Shown here piece after piece: positions 31,558 to 44,000 of a DNA stretch of 64,000 nucleotides; position 1 is the stretch's first letter, and each line of letters begins with the position of its first letter. The stretch covers positions 16,616,001-16,680,000 of the forward strand of contig CM060733.1 in assembly GCA_030704615.1 (NCBI GenBank), read 5' to 3'. Both the position numbers and the translations under genes were made by a program. The notes below the pieces were generated by a model, which was not told the origin of the DNA, did no database searches, and worked only from the letters and a program-made list of their open reading frames with translations. Source of the DNA: Takakia lepidozioides. Its lineage: Eukaryota > Streptophyta > Takakiopsida > Takakiales > Takakiaceae.

Positions 31558-34500
31558 TCAAGGGCTCCATTCACTTTGATAATATTTGTTTGGAAGTCCC
31601 ACCCAGAACTTGAAGGCCTCAACTGCATCCCGTCTCTCTTCTGACTTATCCCTCCTCCTCTGTGAGGCATGTCGACTTGTGTAGAGATCGGAATAGAGCT
31701 CTATGAACATACGCTTATATTTGGTCTTATCAGCAGGAATACCCTTCTCTTCCATGCAGGCCACCACCTCCAAAGCCCGCTGAAAGTAGCTCGCCCTTAC
31801 ACACGTATCCACCAAGCAGTCTAATAACCCCTCATCTGGCTGTAAGGGTTCCACCCCGCTTCCAACTGTTGCCTCTGTCCGCTCCTTTATCTCCTTCCAC
31901 AGAACCAGGGCTTCACCTGCCATACCTGCTCTTGCAAAACCCTTCACCAGCATGGCATATGTAGCCACCGTTGGTTGCAACCTGGTACCAGATCTCCTCA
32001 GTCAGCACAGTAACAGCAGGCAACAAAGTGAAATCCACTCTTTAGACTATGGCTGGGGCCTACCTGGAATGAGGAGGGATGGTGCCCACAGTAATGCCTC
32101 CTCAGAGAACAAAAGCAACCATTCAACCTTGCTTTAGTCCAACAGAATTTGCCCACAGCTGAAGAAGGCACTACATACTGGTATGGAGAAAAAGCTACAG
32201 TGCCTTGAAGAACCGGTCACTCAGAAGAAGATCACATCCCTACTCATGTCAATAAACACTCATGAAGCACCCACATGGCCACCTAGGGATGCCTACTATT
32301 GAATGAAACCTCCAGTAAAGAGATAGTGCACTTTAGTCAACTCCTATCCAAAATGTATCTCTCATGGTTATACTGGTCTGCGGATGCACTTTCAAGCCTC
32401 AAAGGAGCCACACCAAGAAAGCCATGAGAGATACTCTTCTGTTCCCCATCCCCTCATACGTGAAGAGACACACACACCTGGCCTCCTTCATTCTCTGGAA
32501 CATCCGCTTGGCATCTGCCATGCGGCCGGAGCGACAATAGCTGTCTATCAATGAATTCCAGGCAACAGCATCTGCCCTCATCCGAGGATCTAATTGCATC
32601 TCCTCAAATACTTGATGTACCAGATGTGGCTGTCCATTCCGTCCAAATGCTTTCATGAGAGTGGTGTAGCTGACCTCTGAGGGGGGAATCATTCTCTCCC
32701 GCATCTCTCTGAAGAGAGCCAGTGCCCCACCGTTATCGTCAATTTCAATACACCCATTTATTAGTGTGTTATATGAGACAACATCCAAGGAAAGCCCAGC
32801 TTCTCTCATGTCTGACACTAGTGCGTAAGCCTTCTCAAGCTGATGGGAGCTGCAGTAGCCCTTCAGCAGCACATTGTATGTGATCACATTGGCAGGCACC
32901 TTTTGGACTGCCATTTCTAGCAATATACTGCGAGCCTCGTCCATCAAGCCTAGCCGAACACATGCAGCTATCGCGGTAGTATAGGTCACCTCATTCGGCA
33001 AGCTGCGAGGGTCCATCTCTTTCTGCATGGCCGAGAGCAGTTCCATTGCATCACCTGTCCTGCCTTTCTGCACATACCCTTTCATCAGGGTTGTGTAGGT
33101 CCGTGCATCTGGTTTCAGTTTCCAACCCCGTCTCCCATTGACACCCTTCCTAGGTGTCCCACCAAGTGCTGCCTCACCTGATGCTTTCTGCTGTGATTTT
33201 GCTTCCCCCAACCCTGCCAATCCTTCCGAGTTTGAATTCGATGAGGAGTCACTTCCCAAATCACTGGCAACCTTGCTGTCCAAATTCAAATCTGACAAAG
33301 CTTTCCCTTGTTCCCCCTTCACTTGTAAGTTCTCTGAAGAACCCATACTGATCTTGCCGCCGCTATTCTGATTTTTTGCATCCTCTTTGCCTTCATCTAA
33401 TGGCCTCTCCTGCAGGCTTGCCACTAGCTTCTCTGCCTCGCGGAGATCCCCTAATCCCACGTAAGCCGCTACTAGCGAGTTCAACGTAGCCTGGTCGGGC
33501 TCTACCCCAGCTTCTTCCATCTGCACTATAATTCCTTTGAGTCGATCTCTCTGCTCTGTCCTTGCATACACTTTGATCAAGACATTGAACGTAAGAGTGT
33601 CTGGACTCAATCCAAAGTCAGGAAGCTGGGTGCATAGCTTCTCTGCTTTCTCTGCCAATCCCAGTGTTGCACAAGCATTCAAAGCAGCATTGAATGCTCC
33701 TGTATCTGGCCGCATTGTGCTAAGAGAGATTCCCCTCGCTTCTGTTGCTCTGACAAGATCACACATTTCATCGAAAAATTCTAATGCGAGAAGGCAATCA
33801 TCCGAATGCCTCCCAAGCCTACTTACTACAGCGCTCCAGACTTTCACGGACGGAAAGTCATCCCTTTGTAGCATAAGCCTGACTATACTGAGAGCATACC
33901 TTGCTGCCCCTGTACGGGCAGATGACATTGCTAGAAGTCCTAACGAATCACAATCTAAAAGTTCGGTTTTTGCCTGTTTTCGAAGGTCACTCAACACTCT
34001 CTGCGCACGAGAAAGGCTCGAGGGCAATCCACGGTGGGAAAGTTGAGCAACCAATCGGCTCAAGCATTCGCGGCTTGGTAGGACCCCTAATCTTCGTAGT
34101 GATTGCATCGACCGCCACGCATCTTCTGTACGTCTTTCCTTCAAGGCCCTTACCATTTCCTGTTGCAACAATTGGTCCTCCACTATGCTGGAAGATGAAG
34201 CGGACGGAGATTGAGGGACAGGAGGTAAATGAGAAAGTGGTATACGAGAATAATCCGAAGGCGGCTCAGGGACAGCTTGAACTTGAACCCCAACTGAGCT
34301 TGTATGCTTGTCAGCCCCTTGCGAAGAGGAGGGAGACCATGAGGATGAACAGGAGGGAGGGGAGTAGAGACATCGCGGTAAGGAATAGCTGCTGCCAGAA
34401 GGCGACCATTGATTGAGAAAGAAGAGTGAAAAATTATGGGCAGGACATATGTTACCATCAGAGAGGGAACATAAGACCGATGAATGAGTTGAGTGATACC

Positions 34501-34696
34501 CAAGAGGTGAAGAGGGGAGTAAAGATGGACACACAGAGGGAGAGCTCAAAGGAGGCCTCCTTTGATAGAAACCATCTCCATAAAGTGGGTGAGCAGACAC
34601 ACCCATGAACCACCTACTCTCGCAGAATTGGTGTGAAACGTGCCCTTTCTCTTGTATTCCATTTTGTATCACACCCCCTGTCATTTTCAACGCCAT
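31558..34696 (-). CDS. HCF152: P-class PPR protein, HCF152-like (plastid RNA processing)
   Basis: HCF152 is a plastid PPR protein that binds the psbH-petB spacer of the psbB-psbT-psbH-petB-petD RNA and is needed for its processing and for petB splicing. Exons are 34696-32478 and 31981-31558, with a 496-bp intron (GTGTGT...CAG), giving 880 aa. The start is the first ATG (34696); the open frame reaches further only through a TTG. Residues 1 to about 130 are Ser/Pro-rich, as in a transit peptide. PPR motifs follow, including PDTLTFNVLIKVYARTEQRD, then DARTYTTLMKGY and VSYNTLINGC. A low-complexity linker (about 390-490) separates an early block from the later repeats. The C-terminus (QPTVATY, then PDEGLLD, then AFKFWVGLPNKYYQSEW) is characteristic of HCF152. 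There is no DYW domain, as expected. Confidence 0.9.
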
Positions 34697-35669
34697 TGTA
34701 CCTGAAGGTGAGTCCGCAAGCAAGGAATTGCTAGAGGTGTAATGATACCCAATAAGGAGAAGACGGTAGGGTTAGGGGAAGAGCCAGAGGAGGTTCGAAA
34801 AAGTTAGCCATGCGAATATGGTCCCTGCTGACAGGATGACGATGCCTGGGAAAAGCATGAAATTTTAGAAAGGTGGTGCGCATGCAGCATCCTCCTTTCT
34901 GAAAACTAAAGCAAAAGGAAAGAGATGGGTGCTATGCGGACTGTAGCTCGCCACGTTGGAGCAGTTCGCTGACTCCATAGACTTTAGCAACAGATCCATG
35001 GACATCATGACGCCACAAGTTCCTACTTGGAAATAGGCTTTCCATTTCCGAATTCATATCAGTATTGGTAGACTCCAAACCGCAATTATGATTACACATG
35101 GTTAGAACACATGTACTCGGGCTGGTGTTCATACTGTCATCTCTTTGGAGAGAGATCCAGACTGGAAGAGAGCGTTCTAGAATTTGCTTCTAGAATTTGT
35201 TTGTTTGTGGCCTTTTGCTGTAGGTAGGTTGTCTGCATCAGATATCGTACTCAACAATTGACATGTGTTCTGCATCCATCTTGTCTTCTTCTCAGATGGA
35301 AATGCTAGAGTCTGTCACAAAATTACCTTTTTGCCCCATGACTCCAGAAGATTCTGGGGGTCCGTTAGTGAGCTCAGAGCCAACCTGACCTTTCCACTAG
35401 GCCCTCAATCTTGAGAGCGCTAGCATTTGAAATAGGGCAATCAGCTCCTGCTCTAACATAACTGGTTCTCATTCTAAGGCACAACCCACCAGAGCAACTT
35501 TCCAAAGACAGGACCAGCATCATGGAGAAAACAGTTCTTTCCCAGAAGTTAAAATTATTCCTTTGTTCACAATAGTGAAACTGCAACGTATCATCAGGTT
35601 TGTCATCCCTGGAATGGACAATGGAGAGTATTTCTTACTGCTCTAACAGTGAAGGGCAACTCAAAATTG
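34697..35669. other. Spacer between two leftward genes
   Basis: It holds the likely promoter of the HCF152-like gene and the 3' end of the upstream zinc-finger gene. No extra gene is supported. Confidence 0.5.
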
Positions 35670-38600
35670 TTAGGGAGTTTGTTTTGACCTTTCGGGACAC
35701 AATTTGCGGGTGTGGCCAACTTGACGACATATTCCACACTTATAACTTTCCCGCTTGTATCCCTTAATTCTTGGCTTATACTGTCGAAGTCGAGGCTTTG
35801 CTTTTTCCAGGAGAAGCTCATCTTTGTTTGGGCAGTTTGATCTCCGATGACCTGGTTGTTTACAAAGACTGCAGCAATAAAGGCGTGGGGGAGACACAGC
35901 ATTTTTCTTTATGTACCCAAGATCTGGACAGAAATTCCTTCGATGACCTTCTTGCCCACAATATTTGCAAAAGAACTTCAGACCTGCAAAGGACATCTGC
36001 TCAGAAGGCCATGACAATAGTCTTGGGGCTGTCAACTACTAAAATGTCTACTACAGCTTAGGCATTATTTGTTGGAGAATTTTGCCTAGAAAACTTTGCG
36101 GGAAACGGTAGTGACCTAGTACTGTTACATCTCAACAAGCCCTTCTGAAGAATCCCATCTATCACAATATCAAACAGAGATGACATTCTTTCTGACATGT
36201 AAACCCTATGGGAATCTCTTTGTTTCCACAAAATAGCATGATAACGTCAGTATATTGGCCTTCTTCCCTGCCCTCTTCGCAGGGCATGGGCAGAAGTAAA
36301 AGAATGTATGGGAATAAAGAAGTACCTTTCATTTGGAGTCCTCGATCATGCCGGTTTTCAGGATTCCTGAAGAAAGCCTTTTGTTTTTCTGAAATATTTA
36401 GTCTTGCAGCTTCGGTGCTCTTGGATCTCTGCAAACACATACACAGACCCCATTACGGCATGACATACATTTGAAGCCTTACATATAACTGCACAAGTAG
36501 ATGTTTCTCTACATGGGCATTGTGTATTCCAACAGGGTAACTTCCCAGGAGGAAACTACTCAAATACCGAGAGATATTAGTTCCAAACAAAGCAAGGGAA
36601 GCGGATACCACATGCAGGCTCAAAAGAATGCGAGGGAAGGAAGAGCAATTGCCTTGATAGCAGCTACCATCTTCGCATGCAGAACAGGATCTTGATGCTG
36701 CTTCTGCACCCGCCTACTTATTGCTCCTGTCCTCTTCTCCAGTGCCTGATCTCAATATCAATGTCAGATAATGCGAGTCTCACGAGCCGCGACTCTACGG
36801 CAACAAGCTATTTCTGTCAGTCCCTAAATCAAAACTGCAGTTGTACCCTCTCAACAATTGAGTCCATAGAGACAAACCTTTAAAGCGCGGCTAATCTTCT
36901 CTCGAACTTCTGCTGAGGGAGGTCCATATACACGCTGTGATTGTTTCTTGGGGATGTCTGGAATGTCCATGCTATCAATGGCGTCATCATCTATTGCGTT
37001 CAAGGGTGAACTGCAGCCCAAACACACAACCCAACAGCTTTTAGGCAGTGCTGATATGGGTAATGTGCTTCTAGCTCTGGTAGTAAGTTGGCGTCTTGTG
37101 TGGTCAACCTTGTTACTCAGCAGTCTCTGCACAAAGTAGTGGCCAAGATTGACCTGCTGGTGATGGAAATGCTGTAGACGGTTTCCAGCTGGTAGACAAA
37201 CACAGTAATCGTCACTGGATTTGCATTAGTGCAGATGAACATTTCTGCCTTGAATTTTCATGCTAAGGTTGACCCACTCAACAAATCACAGTTGAAGTTC
37301 TAGTGGTTTCAACCAGCTTTGCTGACCATCGGACATCACCCCCAGGTGGTGCTTGACATACTCGTGTTTACACTAGAGTGACTTAACAAAGCCTAGGACT
37401 AACCTGTGCTCTCTGAGAAAGTGTTAGCTGCTTCAGATCGGCCAACGCAGTGAAAATTACATGATTGCATGAGGGTAGCCTGAGACCACACACAACAATT
37501 CCCCAAAAGTCATGTGATCTCGACAGCTCTTTCTTGACACCACAGCTGGTATTCACCTTCAACTCTTCCAATACCCAAGATTCCCTAGTGGTGAGATTTC
37601 ATGGGCTACACATCTATTGTTATGTGCTACAGCATTCAATCGGGATGGGTATGAGCTACTCTCATCACAGTGGATTACTTCTGATAATGAATATCCCATT
37701 CTAGATGTACACACAGTGAACCCAGTAATAATGTGCCCTAACCTTCCTACCATATGGCCTGCATTATATACCCAAATGACTTGAGGTTTCCCACCAGGCC
37801 GCAATATGCTTGAGAGAGAAAGAGAGGGACAGTGTTTTACCGTTTACGAGCACTCTCCCAAGCTGACTCATTGACTGATTCCTCCCACACCACACACTCC
37901 CCCAGACAACGTGTGCAGGTCCTAAACTCCTGCATCCACTCCCAACATCAGAGTTTGCCTACTTTGTTATGGGAAAGTTGACAGCAAGAGAAAGCGGCAT
38001 TCAGCCCTGGTTCCTGTTGGAAGGCCTGATTAATTCAAGGACACTCATCCACTGTCTATGACAAACAACTAACACATAAATAACATCCACACACTTCTTA
38101 TTGAAAAAGGCGGAGACAGTGACACCAAATATGACCTGAAGTCTAAGACTATCGTACCAAGCACCTAGGGGCTGCCTGCATGTGGTAGCTTCAAAGCTCC
38201 CTTCATGCAGGATAATCTGGAACATTCTCCAGCTAATAGATATTGATCAGGAGTGCTTTAAGCATTATTAGGATATTGTTTATTATCAATTTGGTTGCCT
38301 TGGTGCAGAAATTGTGAGATGATGTGAGTATGATACCTTGCCGGAGCACTGGGGACAAGATGCTTGCCCATTACCAAGGTTGCAATCAGGGCAGGGCATG
38401 TAGCCCCTTCCTCGACAAGTTGGGCATGGTACTTCTCTCACATACTGCCCTTCTGGCCCATACCATGAGTGTGGGTCCTGATTGCTCTCTGAGTGCTCCC
38501 TGCTCAATCACAAACCCATCTCCTCGTGAAAATCAACATTATTCCCTCTCTCTCTCTCTCTCTCTCCCTCTCTCTCCTCTAAAGAAGTTCCGCTCAAACT

Positions 38601-40479
38601 GGGCACGGGGTCAATGGCCACAAGGCTACGGCAAACAACGTCTTATGAGTACATCTCTCTCTTCTAAAAAGAAGGCTACGACAAACAACGTCTTATGAGT
38701 ATATTCTCTTCTAATAAGAACATAGTCCCTGCACCTCTGTTTACCAACTCTCAAATCTTGAGGCTGAGCCTAAAGCCCTGGCCCTATAGGATTCTCATTG
38801 CTGGGCAGCTCACACGTAGCAGCTTGATGCTTGTGTGGATGGCTTTCAAAGAGAATCTGGAATGCCTGAACTTATTGTTTATATCAAGGTAAGTCCACTA
38901 CTGGAGTGAGACCCTCACATTTTGTTTTGCCCACCTGGTCGTGGGGTCTATGGCCACAAGGCTACGGTAAGCAATGTGTTTATGGGTCTAAAGAATGAAG
39001 GGGATGTGCAAGCACAAAACAGTTTGTACAGATCAGGCTTCACCATTCAAAAACGACTTCTACAGCCTGGAGGAGGAAATCCTAAATTCAGAGAGGGAGA
39101 ACAAGGTTTCCAGCTAAGATTCAGCCCGCCTCATGCCAGGTCACTTCTCAAAAGGTACTACTCCTCATGAGGTGGGCACTATCACTCAACATTGAAGGGG
39201 AAGGTGTTGTTGGCCACATCCTTGTCACCCATCTCGTTGTCTGATACAAGGACATAACTTAGAAAGTACAAGACATTCAATTGTCTGAATACAAGAGAAT
39301 GAATTCATAACAGTCTGGCAGTAAGGGAGGAAAAAGGCACCTGGTACGCATGTCTATCCCCAATCCAAACAGGTCCTCAAATGGATCCCAATCCAGCTGC
39401 CAGCCCCATCCATCCAGGAGGGGCAACATGTTCAACTCCAAGCAAGTCAAGGCCGAAGCCATGGACACAAATAGTTTTAGCTATGGGACCTCAAAGATTC
39501 GTATTTCTGAACTTGACTGAAAGCTGAACAGGGAAGACCGTGAATTGTACACATATACTGACAATGCACTCCGCAATAAGCTCCTCTCTGCCCATCTCAA
39601 AAGCAAATCAAAACAATTTAACAGCCACATTCTGGAAATGCCATGTGCGCAACACAACAGAGCCAGTTGCACAACGATGTTGGCTAATCGGATGGCGCTC
39701 TACAATCACATATACACATTCTTAATTGAGCGAGCCCAGCAAGCTATGTGCATACGAGTAAATTTGGCTTTTCTATCTATGTGCAGAAATAGAGCCACTG
39801 GCCAATCATGTTTGGTAGAAAAAGTTAGCATCTCCTTTGCAATGCCCATCTCCATGGATGCAAATACCCAGATCTACGATAAGATCACGGAACATTAAAC
39901 GCTAATAGTGATTTTCGTCCAATGAAGGACAACAGACCACAAGCCCATTTCCTTACCAGAAACGAGCGTATAAAAACAATCTCATAGAACTAGCTAGAAA
40001 CCAATCAATCATCCCACGTAATTGATGAACTTCCGGCTTACCGAGAAATTTAAAGAATTCTCTTGATCCCTGCCATTTACTTCATCCGAGGACGTACTGA
40101 AAGATCCCCGAAGCCGCTTCTTCAATTCCAATGCACGTCGACCTGAGATAGGCTGCAGGCATGAACATCTCAAAAGCAACAGAGACGGCATCACTCGTTG
40201 CAGAACCTCGTATGAAGAACCTCTCTGATCGCACAAGGGGGAAGAGACATGGGGAAACGTACGCACGTTTCGCGACCTCCATTTCCGATTATAGCAAAGC
40301 CCACATTGCAAGCCCCAGCGCCAAGAAGAAAACCCCACAATTGAACGCAGCGACGACTGAATCCTCTTGGATGACCAATTGCACAATTGTCTACGTTTAC
40401 ACCACATGTGTGCAGAGAGACTGAATCCATCGCGCGGAGGTGAGCAGGCAGCAGGCAGGCTGCACCCGCGCAGCACCAT
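35670..40479 (-). CDS. DnaJ-type zinc finger / NUMOD3-like / triple zinc-knuckle protein
   Basis: Hand-built model, 470 aa: exons 40479-40042, 39435-39341, 38484-38337, 37929-37841, 37010-36878, 36745-36653, 36428-36326, 35983-35670. All phases agree. The starts of exons 2 and 3 are the least certain. The N-terminal exon is Ser/Arg-rich, like an organelle transit peptide. A DnaJ-like cysteine-rich domain follows (CPTCRGRG, CPDC, CPQCSGK, CTRCLG), then VVWEESVNESAWESAR. A NUMOD3-like helix motif (PPSAEVREKISRALK) comes next, then QDPVLHAKMVAAIK and AFFRNPENR. It ends in three CCHC knuckles (CKYCGQEGH...C, CSLCKQPGH...C, CGICRQVGH...C). Homologous layouts are known in plants, but I cannot name a function. 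Nucleic-acid binding with a folding or redox role in plastids is inference. The sixth intron appears to use a GC donor. Confidence 0.78.
38545..38580. repeat. CT microsatellite in an intron
   Basis: A nearly pure CT run lies just upstream of exon 3 of the zinc-finger gene (GA on the transcript strand). Confidence 0.9.
38622..38720. repeat. Tandem 51-bp duplication with a third dispersed copy
   Basis: The unit 'aaggctacggcaaacaacgt' followed by 'cttatgagta' occurs at 38622 and 38673. A diverged relative with 'atggccacaaggctacggta' is at 38950. All lie in intron 2 of the zinc-finger gene. Confidence 0.7.
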
Positions 40480-41025
40480 CGCTGGCGACCTCTCTCTCTC
40501 CTCCTCCACTTCCTTACCCCCTCCTTCCGATCAACGAATGAACTCTGTGACCTCTTGAACGAATAAACTCTGTGATCTGAATGAATGATCTCTGTGCTCA
40601 TGAACGAAGGAATCTGTGAGTTGGCGAATGAATGATCTCTGTGTCTGGATGAGTTGGCGAATGAATGATCTCTGTGTCTGGATGAGTTGGCGAATGAATG
40701 AGATGTAAGAAGAAGTATTCATCTAGACAAGTATTCATCCAAGGGTCCTTCTTGGCCTGGTTTCCTATAAAAGCATCGCGCGTTGCGTCTTCCTGCAACA
40801 GCGAAGGAGCGCTCGACAGTGCGCTCTGTGGTGCCGTCGTTTCTCTCTCTCTCTCACTGCTCGCTTCCCTCTTCTTCTTCTTCATCACGCATCGACGGGG
40901 TTCGCATGAGAGGAGGCAGGCTCATAGGCCACTTGGCTACGCACGAAGTTGTCACCGGAAGTTTGATTCACATGCGGGAGGACGGGGTTGACAGATTTTC
41001 GTCACACTCACCGGAGCTTTGAGCT
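40480..41025. promoter_or_regulatory. Divergent promoter of the zinc-finger gene and the SEN1-like helicase
   Basis: The two start codons face away from each other across 546 bp. A TATA box (TATAAAAG, 40766-40773) is placed for the helicase, 253 bp before its ATG, with a CT-rich leader 'ctctctctctctcac' near 40842. The part nearer the zinc-finger gene has a minisatellite. A long 5' leader for the helicase would fit. Confidence 0.6.
40621..40700. repeat. Minisatellite of 33-bp units in the divergent promoter
   Basis: The unit 'ttggcgaatgaatgatctct' followed by 'gtgtctggatgag' is repeated at 40621 and 40654 and partly at 40687. Degenerate related words ('gaatgaactctgtg', 'gaataaactctgtg') extend back to about 40535. 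Confidence 0.8.
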
Positions 41026-44000
41026 ATGGTGAGGGTCAATTTAGATCTTAATTTACCGGCGCCGGCCGGTGAGCCGGAGGGGAGCCTCTCGTTCTCTCCT
41101 TACTCCCGTGATCTGGAGGCTTCTGCTGTAGCACAGCCTTCCTTGCTTCATGATGCGGCGGGAGATGAGGGGATTAGAGATCGCTGGGCCGAGGGATTGC
41201 CGGAGGTGAAGGTTTTTCAAGTGGGAAACGAGGAGCCTGAGCCAGATGTAAGAGTTGTTTCCGAGCGGGAAGATGAAGGCCCCGGATTTGATAGGCCTGC
41301 ACAACTGCATAGCGTGCGAATCGAGCCGGCGTTCGTCACGGGAAATTTCCTTACTTCATGTTGTGAAGCGCCGGAGAGTGTTGTAGCGTCAGATAGATTA
41401 TTGTTATGTAGTGAGCGAGGTTTTGTTACGGGGGATTCAGTTGGAGTAGAAGCCGATCGGAGGGATGGTGAAGGAGATGACAGTTGTAGGGGGAAGAGTG
41501 AAGACCATGAAAGACCGGATGGCCAATATCAGCCTTCCATTGCTGGCCTATCTGAAGCCGAAGGCAGTAGCGCGCCAGAGGAGGTGCCTATGCAGGTTGA
41601 AGTTAATACCAGACCCCGTAAGCGCCTTAGAACCATTGGTGAACTGCGAACGAGAAAGCTTGAAAAGAACGCTGAATTAGCAAGTCCCAGCGACAGAGTG
41701 GCGATCCCCGAAGGTACGCCAGAAAGTTGGGGCGGCTCAGGGGAGGTTAACCCCAACATGGCTAGCAAAGATGATCTCGGAGAAAATGTTTCAACTCATC
41801 CAGAAGCCAAAATGGAAATGACCATTGGGGCTTTGGAGGGCATAGCAGTAACCCCAGAAGAAATTGTCAGGGATGCAACCTTTCAGCCCCATGAAAAGTT
41901 GCAAGCAGAGACCAAGGACATTTTGGATGGTGAGAAGAAGAAGAGTTCTGGATTGAAAGGTGCAATGCCGGGAAGAAGACGCCGCCGGACTGTGCTTTTG
42001 AACGCCGACGAGCCCGTAGTACGACCTCGGGTTGTACGATCCCACCCGCTTGCTCCTTCCTCGGGGGCCAGGGTGGATCATTCGCTAAAACTTGAGGTTC
42101 AGCAGGCCAGTGATTTTGGCACGAGCACGGGGGTTTCAGAGGATAGAGACTGTCGGAAACTGGAAGGCTTATCTGCCCCACAGAGCCCAGGAGGAGAATC
42201 TACTCTGCAAGCTATGGATGATATCCAGGTTCCAGACCAGAGCCCTGATGCAGGGACAGGTCATAGGCCTTCATTGAACAAGAAAGCTTGTAAGAATGAA
42301 GAATATGTATATAATGCGCCTCCATTGCAGCAGCAAGGCTATCCAGAGTCAGAGGCAAGTGAAGTCTCCCATGCAAAGAAGGAAGAACCAACAGCTAAGC
42401 AGGGACCTGCGAAATCTAGAAAACTTCGCAGGCTGAATGAACCGCAACCATTGCGGAATATACACTCAACAACGTCTGTGAAGCCTGCTGAGTTCATTAG
42501 GCCGACTGTAAAGAAGCCAACAGGGATAGCTTTTTCGAAAAAGAAGATAACTGGAGCTGGAGTCCATCCTACTAACAATGAGTTTGTATCTTCATTTCAA
42601 GATACGTCGATTGAACGTCTTCATCGCGAAGCCACATGTAGCAAACTTTGGCAGACTCCTGGTTTGTTCTCCTGCTTGAAACCTTTTGATGGATTCTTTC
42701 TTTATTGCTGCACCTTTGTCACCATGAGGAGACATGGGCCACCGGACAGATGGTCATGCAGGACTTGATCTCTGGCAAGACCACTGTGACTTTGGTGTCT
42801 GGTAATATGGTGATATCATGCTGTCTTATGTTCCATGTCCCTGTCTCCTCGGCTGCCTGTAGTCCAATTTCATCTCTGGTGTTGGGTCCTAAAATATGCC
42901 CTATTTCCTATGAGGGTTGCAGACTTTTGAACTGTTCTTGAAAGGAGTTGATGATGGTCTGATTTGCAGTCAAAGATCAGACAATGTCAATGACATTTTA
43001 GGCTACATGGGAAGGACCTTCTGTGTGGGCTTTGTGTGTTTGATGTTTGGGTTCTTAATCTGGGGTTTGGTGCCAATCATTCAGCTCACCACTGCAGGCA
43101 TGATCCTCCTCTATGTCACTATGTTCCAGGATGGAATCACCGATGATTCTTTTTTAAGGTGGTTTGATACAAGTTATATGACATGGATGTAGCCTTGTAG
43201 CTTTAGCTTATGCAGTGGACCACCGTAGCTCCAGTTTACATCCTCCTGAAACAAACAGGGAATCAAAACCGTCTTGTGTAATCACTATTGTGTGAGGGTG
43301 TTACTTGAAGGGAATCAGCCACACAGTGGGCAGAAATGCATACATTCAACTTCCTCAGATATGGAAGTTAGGTCAACTTGCTAGTTTTCTTGGGAGGAGG
43401 AAGGCTTAGATTCTCAATATGAGCGTGAGGTGAGGGAGAGGGCCTGATGGGGGGCCATTTGGGCGCTCAATTGGCAGGTATGCTTGCTGGTCGTGCTCAC
43501 CTGTGCCTGTAGCAATGCCAGGTGGCTTTCCCTGTACTGAGATTGGCTTGTGGCCATAGGTCTGCCAGAGGCTGATTGTCATGCATTGATGCATCTTGCA
43601 TGCATGCATCTGTTCCAGCAGGAAAATATCTCATGGAGCAAGCAAGGCACGGGGTGCTTTCCCGGCTAGATAAAACTTGACAGTTTGTTGTTCTGAAGCA
43701 GTTTCCGAGCAAACCCAACCAGTTTTGCCCCTTGTGACTGGAGATCGCAAGCATATCTGCTTCCGTCTCTGCATCACCGACAGCTGTGGCCTCCTCTGCC
43801 TGCCGTTTCTCCGGTATCTGACTCTCAGAGCATTGGCTGCCTTGTTTGGGCTTAGCTTTTGGGATAGAGTGAATCAGTCCTCAACCTTTCAAACAGCTGA
43901 CATCTAGTTCGAATCACGAAGCAAGATTGTTTAAGAGATGGCTTCTCTATGCTTTCAACCCGCTTCAATCACATGAATCAGTGAGGCATTGCCTCTGGCA

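Noticed and set aside
42705-43192. Frames in the first helicase intron, one with a hydrophobic segment
   Set aside because: They fall between a well-supported donor (42662) and acceptor (44127) and match nothing.
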